A stretch of 13,429 nucleotides of DNA, taken from Burkholderiales bacterium (GTDB lineage Bacteria > Pseudomonadota > Gammaproteobacteria > Burkholderiales > Burkholderiaceae_C). The notes under the pieces are model-generated. The model did no database searches, was not told where the DNA came from, and was given only the letters and a program-made list of their open reading frames with translations. The stretch covers positions 1 through 13,429 of the forward strand of contig JAGWTL010000042.1 of NCBI GenBank assembly GCA_028869035.1. Direction: 5' to 3'. Shown here in pieces: positions 7,699 through 13,429 of the stretch; the first letter of the stretch is position 1; each line of letters starts with the position of its first letter. Both the position numbers and the translations under genes were made by a program.

Positions 7699-7726
7699 CA
7701 CAGCGGGGCGCCATGGTCCCGCTGTG
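7699..7726. repeat. Perfect 9-bp inverted repeat upstream of the DUF1993 gene
   Basis: CACAGCGGG (7699-7707) and CCCGCTGTG (7718-7726) form a perfect stem with a 10-nt loop. It has no T-run on either strand. It could be part of the transcription end of the 527-residue protein gene or a protein-binding dyad upstream of the DUF1993 gene, 118 bp from its start codon. Confidence 0.4.
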
Positions 7727-7736
7727 TCAACCTTCA

Positions 7737-7760
7737 GGGGCCACTGCGTTCAGCGGCCCC
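7737..7760 (-). terminator. Candidate terminator hairpin of the 527-residue protein gene
   Basis: In the - strand transcript GGGGCCGCTG and CAGTGGCCCC form a 10-bp stem closed by an AACG tetraloop, starting 11 nt after the stop codon. One pair is G-U in this orientation but would be a mismatch in the + transcript, so the structure favours the - strand. The U-run after it is poor, so this may be a Rho-assisted or mRNA-end hairpin. Confidence 0.45.
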
Positions 7761-7771
7761 GGCCTGAGGGC

Positions 7772-9355
7772 CTATTTTTTCTGCTGGATGGCCTTGACCA
7801 GGGCCGCTGTCTGCTTGAGCGCCTGCTGCAGGTGCTCGTCCATCGCCTGCCGGGCAGCGCCCACGCCTTCGAGCACCAGTTCACGCACCAGCTTGTCGTT
7901 GCTGCGCTTGAGGACGGCCGCGAGTTTTTCGTCGTCTTCGGGCAGCTTGTGCGCGATGGCATTGACCACGGCGCCCAGGATGACACGGCGCAAATCCTGC
8001 AAGGGCAGCAGGGAGGGATCGGAGCGCTTGTCCTGCCCGGCGCCTTGTGGCGCCTGCTGACCTTTGAGCAACTGCGCCAGCGCGGGCGCGGCCTCGCTGG
8101 TGGTGAGCATGTCGTCCACCACGTCGGCCAGGGTGCCCGGCCCCCACTGGCGGTTGACGATCTCCTCGGCCAGCAGGCCGATGCGCATGAGCGGGTCCCA
8201 GGGGCAGGGGTGCGGCAACGGCAGGCGGAACTCCTGCATCTCGAAGTCGAAGCGCGCCAGCGTGGCGATGACGAAGGGCCAGCAGGTGCGGCGGCCGATG
8301 GGCGCGAGCCAGCGCACGGTGTTGAGGTAATAGGTCCGGATCTTCATGTACTCGGGCGTGGGCGTGCCCGCGGCGTACAGGCCGGTGCGCGGCAGGCCCG
8401 TGGTGGGGTCGCTGCCGGCGCCCGCGCCGTTGAGGTTGATGTTGACGAAGTGGTGCCAGGTGGCGTCGCACACCACACGGCCGACCCGGGCAGGGTCGCC
8501 GTCATAGGCCGAGATGGCGCCGAAGCAGCGCGGCCGCACCGGCGGCTTGAGGGTGTCCACGATGAAACGCCCGGCCGAGACCGACACGGCAGCGATCTGT
8601 GCCCCGACGCGCGCACCGCCGCTCACGGGTGCCGGCCACTCCTCGATGCCGGCAAAACTGCCGGCCACCGGCGCAGGCGCCAGGCATTCGCTCTCGTGCG
8701 GATGATCGGGCAGGTTGTCCACCGCGCCGGAGCTGTGGCGCAGCACGGGGTGCACGCTCCAGCTGCCGGCCACGTTGTCGGGGCCGCCGTTGGAGAAGAA
8801 CACCGGGTAGATGCGCTGCGGTGTGGCGTCGGCCTGGTCGTTGAACTGTTTGACGCCGTCGGCCCCGGGGTCGATCACGGTGTCGTGCCGGCTGGGATTG
8901 ACCATGGGGATGGTGGCCCAGTTGCGCATGCTGCGCACGCGCGGCAGGTTGCTGCCCATGCCCGCGCCTATGGTTTCGTGGTCGCCGGTGGCGAACACGC
9001 CGCCGCCAGCCGCCATGAACTGGGCGATCCTGGTCTGCTCCGCGGCGGTCAGCGGCGATGTGCTGAAACCGAAAAGCCAGATCTGGTCGTAGTTGGCCGC
9101 GGTGACGACGGGTGTGGCGGTGGCGAAGTTGTAGGCGCCGGCAATGGTCAGGTTCGGGCCGCTGCCGCTGCGGTGCGCGGTGGTGACGTTGTGCCCCGCC
9201 GCTCGGACGATGCCGACGAACTCCGACAGGCCGAAGCCGTCGGCGCCGAAGCTCAGGCTGCCGTCGGTGACCATCAGTATCTTCTGCGTACAGGGGTATC
9301 TGAAGATGATGTCGGCAAAGCGGTTTCCCGTGATGGAAATATCGATATCAGGCAT
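7772..9355 (-). CDS. Uncharacterised 527-residue protein with class I amidotransferase/ThuA-like features
   Basis: I do not recognise a named family for the full protein. The N-terminal part looks like an alpha/beta Rossmann-type fold: KILMVTDGSLSFG (25-37), AAGHNVTTAHRSG (52-64), then YDQIWLFGF (89-97) and the PLTAAEQTRIAQFMAAGGGVFATGDHE block (101-127), reminiscent of class I glutamine amidotransferase-like and ThuA-like proteins. A second block, RVVCDATWHHFVNINLNG (293-310), carries a His pair that could bind metal or act in catalysis (inference). No cysteine stands at a clear amidotransferase nucleophile position, so amidase activity is doubtful. Residues from about 385 form a helical, charged tail ending in a Lys/Gln-rich helix. 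There is no signal peptide or membrane segment. The start at 9355 has a GGGAG ribosome site close upstream; the open frame to 9631 is inverted-repeat-rich and not protein-like. Confidence 0.8.
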   Translation of the reverse strand: MPDIDISITGNRFADIIFRYPCTQKILMVTDGSLSFGADGFGLSEFVGIVRAAGHNVTTAHRSGSGPNLTIAGAYNFATATPVVTAANYDQIWLFGFSTSPLTAAEQTRIAQFMAAGGGVFATGDHETIGAGMGSNLPRVRSMRNWATIPMVNPSRHDTVIDPGADGVKQFNDQADATPQRIYPVFFSNGGPDNVAGSWSVHPVLRHSSGAVDNLPDHPHESECLAPAPVAGSFAGIEEWPAPVSGGARVGAQIAAVSVSAGRFIVDTLKPPVRPRCFGAISAYDGDPARVGRVVCDATWHHFVNINLNGAGAGSDPTTGLPRTGLYAAGTPTPEYMKIRTYYLNTVRWLAPIGRRTCWPFVIATLARFDFEMQEFRLPLPHPCPWDPLMRIGLLAEEIVNRQWGPGTLADVVDDMLTTSEAAPALAQLLKGQQAPQGAGQDKRSDPSLLPLQDLRRVILGAVVNAIAHKLPEDDEKLAAVLKRSNDKLVRELVLEGVGAARQAMDEHLQQALKQTAALVKAIQQKK

Positions 9356-9456
9356 GGTGATCTCCCTTGATGCTCGTGGCAGGAACAGAGCAGGCAGGCC
9401 AGCCCACGAGTGCAAGGCCACCCAACGAGAACCTGAGTCATGAGGGTTTGCATCAG

Positions 9457-9484
9457 GGTGGCACCGCTGCGCAGCGATGCCACC
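9457..9484 (-). repeat. 28-nt near-perfect hairpin in the upstream region
   Basis: The two 14-nt arms GGTGGCACCGCTGC and GCAGCGATGCCACC differ from perfect complementarity at one position. In the - strand transcript that position is a G-U wobble; in the + transcript it is a C-A mismatch. The pairing therefore favours a role in - strand RNA, about 100 nt upstream of the 9355 start codon. Confidence 0.5.
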
Positions 9485-9492
9485 TTGCAGAG

Positions 9493-9517
9493 CGCCAGCA
9501 GGCTGTTGCTGCTGGCG
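9493..9517 (-). repeat. Second hairpin, 9-bp perfect stem
   Basis: CGCCAGCAG (9493-9501) and CTGCTGGCG (9509-9517) form a perfect stem with a 7-nt loop, only 8 nt from the neighbouring 28-nt hairpin. No T-run follows on either strand. Confidence 0.5.
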
Positions 9518-9671
9518 GCTCCTGCCCACTTGGCAGCCTGTCCGCGGAAACCCGCCGGAGCCCCTCTGCTTCCGACGGTCAACAGGCCATGGAGTGGATG
9601 GTAGTGAAGCGGCGGCCCTTGTCCATCCCACAAACTGGGGAGCGGAGCCGCCAGGAAAACCGGGGGTGATG

Positions 9672-9914
9672 TCAGCGCGGAGGTTCGCGCAGGGCCAGGT
9701 TGAGCTGGTCCACCACGGCGGACCAGTCCGCGTCGGCCTGAAGATGCTCGCGCAGCAGCGCGGCCTGCGCGGGCGTCCAGAAGCCGGCGTCTTCCAGCCG
9801 GGTGGCGGGGTTCAGGGGCGTATGGCTCTGGATGAAGGCGGCGATGCCTTTCACATCGCTGGGCAGACCCAGCTGCTCGAACAGCTCGCAGAACTGGTGG
9901 TAATGGGGTGACAT
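9672..9914 (-). CDS. DUF2789 family small protein
   Basis: An 80-residue protein that matches the DUF2789 pattern almost end to end: FEQLGLPSD (12-20), IAAFIQSHTPL (24-34), the AGFWTPAQAALLREHLQADADW core (43-64) and a closing VVDQLNLALR (68-77). The family is widespread in beta- and gammaproteobacteria and has no assigned function. The start is supported by an AAGGAAG ribosome site just upstream of the ATG at 9914; the open frame continues further upstream to 10631 but only as antisense of fumC. It is divergent from fumC with 121 bp between the start codons. A 13-nt palindrome (CCGTCCGGGACGG, 9939-9951) lies in its leader. Confidence 0.88.
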   Translation of the reverse strand: MSPHYHQFCELFEQLGLPSDVKGIAAFIQSHTPLNPATRLEDAGFWTPAQAALLREHLQADADWSAVVDQLNLALREPPR

Positions 9915-9964
9915 GGTGGGCTTCCTTTCCGGCCGCGCCCGTCCGGGACGGCGGCACTGGCTGT

Positions 9965-9993
9965 ATTGAACCCGCATATTGCGCTTCACACAA
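9965..9993 (-). promoter_or_regulatory. Candidate promoter for the DUF2789 gene
   Basis: On the - strand TTGTGT (-35, 9988-9993) and TTCAAT (-10, 9965-9970) are 17 bp apart. It overlaps the candidate fumC promoter on the other strand, so the two may compete. The -35 match is weak. Confidence 0.25.
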
Positions 9994-9994
9994 T
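9966..9994 (+). promoter_or_regulatory. Candidate promoter for fumC
   Basis: TTGAAC (9966-9971) and CACAAT (9989-9994) have a 17-bp spacer. A second option is TTGCGC (9979-9984) with TGTAAT (10003-10008) at 18 bp; its -10 is better and it would leave a leader of only about 20 nt. The sequence does not decide between them. Confidence 0.35.
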
Positions 9995-10035
9995 GGCGGG
10001 TGTGTAATGACCCACCGCCCCAAGGGAGCCTCACC

Positions 10036-11448
10036 GTGCCCGCCTCCGCCCCCACGCCCGCCACGCGCACCGAACACGACAGCTTCGGCCCCATCGAGGT
10101 GCCCGCCGAGCGGCTCTGGGGCGCGCAGACCCAGCGCTCGCTGGCCTTCTTCGCCATCTCCAGCGAGTACATGCCGCAGGAGATCATGCAGGCGCTGGCC
10201 ATGGTCAAGCTGGCCTGCGCGCGCGTGAACCTGGCGCTGGGGCTGCTGCCCGCGGACAAGGCCCTCGCCATCGGCACCGCGGCCGAAGAGGTGCTGGACG
10301 GCCGGCACGAGGCCGAGTTCCCGCTCTCGGTCTGGCAGACGGGCTCGGGCACGCAGAGCAATATGAACATGAACGAGGTGCTGGCCAACCGCGCCTCGGA
10401 GCTCATGGGCGGTGCGCGCGGCAGCGGCCGTCTGGTGCACCCCAATGACGACGTGAACCTGGGCCAGTCCTCCAACGACGTGTTTCCCACGGCCATGCAC
10501 CTGGCGGCGGTCCAGGGCATGGCGCAGGCGCTGCTGCCGGCGCTGGCGCGCCTGCGCGCCACGCTGGACGCCAAGCGCGCGGCCTTTGCCGGCATCGTGA
10601 AGATCGGCCGCACCCACCTGCAGGACGCCACACCGCTGACCCTGGGCGACGAGTTCTCGGGCTATGCGGCACAGCTGGACCATGCCGACAGGGTGATCCA
10701 CGCCAGCCTGGCCTCGCTCTACCCCCTGGCCATCGGCGGCACCGCCGTGGGCACGGGCCTGAACACGCACCCCGAGTTCGGCGAGCGCGTGGCGGCCGAG
10801 CTGGCGCGCACGTCCCGGCTGCCCTTTGTGAGCGCCCCCAACAAGTTCGCGGCCCTGGCCGCACACGATGCGCTGGTGGCGGCGCACGGCGCGCTCAAGA
10901 CACTGGCGGTGGCGCTGATGAAGATCGCCAACGACGTGCGCTGGCTGGCTTCGGGCCCGCGCTCGGGCCTGGGCGAGATCAGCATCCCCGAGAACGAGCC
11001 GGGCAGTTCCATCATGCCGGGCAAGGTGAACCCCACCCAGTGCGAGGCGCTCACCATGCTGTGCTGCCAGGTCATGGGCAATGACGTGGCCGTCACCCTG
11101 GGCGGTGCTTCGGGGAATTTCGAGCTCAACGTCTACAAGCCGCTGATCGCGCACAACCTGCAGCAGAGCATCCGCCTGCTGGCCGACGGCATGGCCAGGT
11201 TCGACGCGTTTTGCGTGCGCGGCATCGAGGCCCGGCGCGAACGCATCCAGGAGCTGCTGGACCGTTCATTGATGCTGGTGACGGCGCTGGCCCCGCACAT
11301 AGGCTACGACCGCGCCGCGCAGATCGCCAAGCGCGCGCACCAGGACGGCGGCACCCTGCGCGAGGCGGCGCTGGCCCTGGGCCATGTGAGCGCGGCGGAC
11401 TTCGACCGCTGGGTGCGGGCCGAAGACATGGTGCGGCCGCGCGGCTGA
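10036..11448 (+). CDS. fumC: Class II fumarate hydratase (fumarase C)
   Basis: Fumarase C catalyses the reversible hydration of fumarate to (S)-malate in the TCA cycle; class II enzymes are iron-free homotetramers in the cytosol. The 470-residue protein has the normal length (about 465). It shows the substrate-site TGSGTQSNMNMNEV (102-115), catalytic His194 in GRTHLQDATP, and the fumarase/lyase signature GSSIMPGKVN (323-332), which contains the mobile-loop catalytic serine (Ser324). A GTG start at 10036 is chosen because an AAGGGAG ribosome site sits 7 nt upstream and the N-terminus then matches the family (EHDSFGPIEVPAERLWGAQT, 13-32). An in-frame TTG at 9979 exists but lies in the promoter region. 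It is divergent from the DUF2789 gene and convergent with the monooxygenase gene. All core residues are intact. Confidence 0.97.
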   Translation: MPASAPTPATRTEHDSFGPIEVPAERLWGAQTQRSLAFFAISSEYMPQEIMQALAMVKLACARVNLALGLLPADKALAIGTAAEEVLDGRHEAEFPLSVWQTGSGTQSNMNMNEVLANRASELMGGARGSGRLVHPNDDVNLGQSSNDVFPTAMHLAAVQGMAQALLPALARLRATLDAKRAAFAGIVKIGRTHLQDATPLTLGDEFSGYAAQLDHADRVIHASLASLYPLAIGGTAVGTGLNTHPEFGERVAAELARTSRLPFVSAPNKFAALAAHDALVAAHGALKTLAVALMKIANDVRWLASGPRSGLGEISIPENEPGSSIMPGKVNPTQCEALTMLCCQVMGNDVAVTLGGASGNFELNVYKPLIAHNLQQSIRLLADGMARFDAFCVRGIEARRERIQELLDRSLMLVTALAPHIGYDRAAQIAKRAHQDGGTLREAALALGHVSAADFDRWVRAEDMVRPRG

Positions 11449-11450
11449 AT

Positions 11451-11469
11451 GCCCTGACACCTTCAGGGC
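11451..11469 (+). terminator. Candidate terminator hairpin after fumC
   Basis: GCCCTGA (11451-11457) and TCAGGGC (11463-11469) form a perfect 7-bp stem with a 5-nt loop, 2 nt after the fumC stop. There is no following T-run, so it may stabilise the mRNA end or need Rho. The remaining 70 bp up to the convergent monooxygenase stop show nothing clear. Confidence 0.45.
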
Positions 11470-11539
11470 CATCGGCCAGATCGCCGTGCAGCTGCCCGGG
11501 CTGATTCGCATGGCACGGCGCGCAGCAGCGCCCGCCCCC

Positions 11540-13429
11540 TCAGTTCGCCAACATGAACCCCGCAAAAAAGTCCGCCAGCGCCTGGTGCGCGTCCAGCGGC
11601 AGCACCAGGGCGATGTACTGGTCCGGCCGCACCACGACCAGCGCACCCTGCTCGCGGTTCACGCCGCGCAGGTCGTAGATGTCCTCGCCCCTGGGGTCGG
11701 GGCTGAAGACCTTTTCGTAGTCGCGCAGGCCGTAGCGGCCTTTTTGCGGCAGCAGGATGGCCGGCAGCTGCTCGATGGCGATCTCGGTGTGGCGCTGCTG
11801 GAAGACCGCGCGCAGGTCGAACACGGCGTCCGGGTCCTGGCCCGGGCGGGTGAATTGGCGCACCGGCGAATCAGGCGACTCCTGCAGGAACCTGCACAGG
11901 CCCAGCAGACCGCCCTTCGGCTTGGACAGATCCTGCCCGCCGGCAAAGGCATACAGGCGCCAGCGGCCGTCGGCCTTGTGCGCGTGGCCCAGGTGAAAGG
12001 GCCGGGCGTCGCTCACGCGCAGCACCGGCGCCGAGTGGAACCGCGTGCCCGCCTCGAAGCCGGCGGCCAGGGCCTGGTGCCTGGCGTCGCCGCAGATCAG
12101 CGAAGGCTTGTACTGCACGCCCATGCCGGCCGTGAAGCGCAGGTGCCGCTCGAAATACTTCTGCATGGCCTTGGGGTCCACGCCGCCCCGGCCGCCCTTC
12201 CCACCATCGGTCGCCGGTTTGTCGCTGATGATCTTGGCCCACTCGCGGTCGAAATCGATCAGCATCTGCCCCATCTCCTGCCGCTCCGCGCTGTAGCTGT
12301 GCAGCAGCGAAGGCGGGCTCAAGCCCCGCAGCACGGCCGCCAGCTTCCAGCCCAGGTTGAAGCTGTCCTGCATGGAGAAGTTCATGCCCTGGCCCGCCTT
12401 GGGGCTGTGGGTGTGGCAGGCGTCGCCCGCGATGAAAACGTGCGGCAGGCGGCTGCCCATCTGCTCGGTGGGCACATCGTCGTACTTGTCGCAGATGCGG
12501 TGGCCGATCTCGTACACCGACCACCAGGCCACCTCTTTCACGTCCAGCTTGTAGGGATGGAAGATACGCTGCGCCGCGGCGATGAGCTGATCCGCCGTGA
12601 TCCTGCGCTGGGCCACGCGCTCGTCCTCGCCCAGCTTGTCCATCTCCACATAGAGGCGCACCAGGTGGCCGCCCTCGCGCGGGATGATGATGATGTTGCC
12701 GCCATGGGACGACTGGATGGCCACCTTGTGGCGGATGTCCGGGAAATCCGTCAGCGGCAGGATGTCCATCACCCCCCAGGCCTGGTTGGCGGCGTCGCCC
12801 ACCAGCTCGCGGCCGATGGACTTGCGCACCGCACTGCGCGCGCCGTCGCAACCCACCACATAACGCGCCCGCACCGTCTCCACCTGGCCCGCGTGGGCGG
12901 CGTCCGTGCGCTCCAGCGTCACCGTCACCGGGTAGTCCCCGCCCCGCCCATCCTGCTTTTCACTCACCTTCACGTCCAGCAGCTTGCGCGCGTAATGCGG
13001 CTCCAGCCGGCTGGGTGACTTGCGCATGAAGTCCAGGTAAAAGTCGTGCACGCGCGCCTGGTTCAACACCACGTGCGGAAACTCCGACAAGCCGTCCTCC
13101 GTGTCCTGGACCCGGCCATGGCGCACGATGTTCGCAGGCTGCTGCTCGTCCGGCTTCCAGAAGGTCACCTCGTTGATCCAGCAGGCCTCTTGGAGCACAC
13201 GCTCCACAAAGTCGAAGGCCTGGAACATCTCCATGGTGCGGCAGGCAATGCCGTCGGCCTGACCCAGGTGCAGGGGCCCCTCCTTCTGCTCCACGATGGC
13301 CGTGCGGATGCCCGCAAAGGCTGACAGTTGCGCCGCCAGCGTCAAGCCTGCCGGCCCGCAACCCACGATGAGCACGTCGACCTCCGTGGGCGCCGCCTCT
13401 CCGTGCGGATGCGCCTGGGCGTATGCGGA
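11540..13429 (-). CDS. mobA: 3-hydroxybenzoate 4-monooxygenase (MobA-like), N-terminus cut by the window edge
   Basis: This FAD- and NADPH-dependent aromatic hydroxylase would convert 3-hydroxybenzoate to protocatechuate. The 629 visible residues closely resemble Comamonas testosteroni MobA (639 residues). Motifs, numbered from the visible edge: the FAD-binding VDVLIVGCGPAG (17-28), GQADGIACRT (56-65), the CDG motif (194-196), AGDACHTHSPKAGQGMNF (334-351), and a C-terminal thioredoxin-like domain as in phenol hydroxylases. By alignment from memory, Asp59, His119, Lys235 and Tyr260 correspond to Asp75, His135, Lys247 and Tyr271 of the MobA pocket, which supports this substrate. The frame is open to the last base, so about 15-20 N-terminal residues lie outside; the in-frame GTG at 13375 is not the real start. 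It is convergent with fumC. Phenol 2-monooxygenase is the main alternative. Confidence 0.9.
   Translation of the reverse strand, partial: SAYAQAHPHGEAAPTEVDVLIVGCGPAGLTLAAQLSAFAGIRTAIVEQKEGPLHLGQADGIACRTMEMFQAFDFVERVLQEACWINEVTFWKPDEQQPANIVRHGRVQDTEDGLSEFPHVVLNQARVHDFYLDFMRKSPSRLEPHYARKLLDVKVSEKQDGRGGDYPVTVTLERTDAAHAGQVETVRARYVVGCDGARSAVRKSIGRELVGDAANQAWGVMDILPLTDFPDIRHKVAIQSSHGGNIIIIPREGGHLVRLYVEMDKLGEDERVAQRRITADQLIAAAQRIFHPYKLDVKEVAWWSVYEIGHRICDKYDDVPTEQMGSRLPHVFIAGDACHTHSPKAGQGMNFSMQDSFNLGWKLAAVLRGLSPPSLLHSYSAERQEMGQMLIDFDREWAKIISDKPATDGGKGGRGGVDPKAMQKYFERHLRFTAGMGVQYKPSLICGDARHQALAAGFEAGTRFHSAPVLRVSDARPFHLGHAHKADGRWRLYAFAGGQDLSKPKGGLLGLCRFLQESPDSPVRQFTRPGQDPDAVFDLRAVFQQRHTEIAIEQLPAILLPQKGRYGLRDYEKVFSPDPRGEDIYDLRGVNREQGALVVVRPDQYIALVLPLDAHQALADFFAGFMLAN

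Larger units (their letters stand above)
9356..9671 (-). other. 316-bp non-coding stretch with clustered inverted repeats, possible structured leader
   Basis: No convincing gene is found between the DUF2789 stop and the start of the 527-residue protein gene. The stretch holds at least four inverted repeats: 9373-9379 with 9404-9410 (7 bp), 9457-9484, 9493-9517, and GGCTCC/GGAGCC at 9517-9522 with 9557-9562. The two central ones have long arms and little or no loop. It could be a structured 5' leader, the terminator of the DUF2789 gene, or a REP-like repeat; the sequence alone does not decide. Confidence 0.4.

Noticed and set aside
7761..7780. GGCC/GGCC mini-hairpin followed by a T-run on the + strand
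   Set aside because: The 4-bp stem is too short, no + strand gene ends here, and the T-run is simply the Lys-Lys-stop end of the - strand gene.
9417..9517. Possible integron attC site in the inverted-repeat cluster
   Set aside because: One ACCCAAC core-like heptamer is present, but no matching GTTRRRY partner lies at a suitable distance and no integrase is in the window.
9356..9631. N-terminal extension of the 527-residue protein on the - strand
   Set aside because: The translation is low-complexity and carries the inverted repeats, while a good ribosome site precedes the ATG at 9355.
9979..10035. TTG start for fumC
   Set aside because: It lies in the promoter region. The GTG at 10036 has a strong, well-spaced ribosome site and fits the family length.
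9274..11154. Long open frame of 626 codons on the - strand
   Set aside because: It is the antisense shadow of fumC joined to the non-coding region, with composition typical of GC-rich shadows and no recognisable domain.
11486..13018. Long open frame of 510 codons on the + strand
   Set aside because: It is antisense to the mobA-like gene; the protein is His/Arg/Ala-rich without domains, typical of a shadow frame.

Overview
The window is high-GC DNA with dense genes and short gaps. Its gene content (a pel exopolysaccharide cluster, a mobA-type 3-hydroxybenzoate 4-monooxygenase close to the Comamonas testosteroni enzyme, class II fumarase, ETF-ubiquinone oxidoreductase, DUF1993 and DUF2789 proteins) points to a betaproteobacterium of the order Burkholderiales, most likely Comamonadaceae. 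This is an inference from protein recognition; no rRNA or other marker gene is present.

Region 1 (1-4315, + strand) is the 3' end of a pel operon: pelE, pelF and pelG overlap one another, so translation is probably coupled. They encode the inner-membrane TPR scaffold, the cytosolic glycosyltransferase and the multi-pass membrane transporter of Pel polysaccharide synthesis and export. pelA-pelD would lie upstream, outside the window. A small exported TPR protein follows pelG behind its own good sigma70-like promoter.

Region 2 (4320-6949) holds a divergent pair: an SDR oxidoreductase on the - strand and ETF-ubiquinone oxidoreductase on the + strand. Their shared intergenic region carries a near-perfect 32-bp palindrome with 15-bp arms, placed over candidate promoters for both genes. 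It looks like a TetR-family operator, but no regulator gene lies in the window.

Region 3 (7075-9914, all - strand) contains a DUF1993 protein, a 527-residue protein of unknown function with a glutamine-amidotransferase/ThuA-like look, and a DUF2789 protein. The last two are separated by a 316-bp non-coding stretch rich in inverted repeats, possibly a structured leader.

Region 4 (10036-13429) has fumC on the + strand, divergent from the DUF2789 gene and convergent with a mobA-like monooxygenase on the - strand that runs off the right edge, missing roughly its first 15-20 residues. fumC serves the TCA cycle. The monooxygenase would feed 3-hydroxybenzoate into protocatechuate catabolism. ETF-QO carries electrons from acyl-CoA dehydrogenases to ubiquinone.

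I saw no tRNA, rRNA, insertion sequence, integrase or CRISPR array. Most of the window is ordinary chromosomal metabolism. The least explained parts are the palindrome, the 527-residue protein and its inverted-repeat-rich upstream region.
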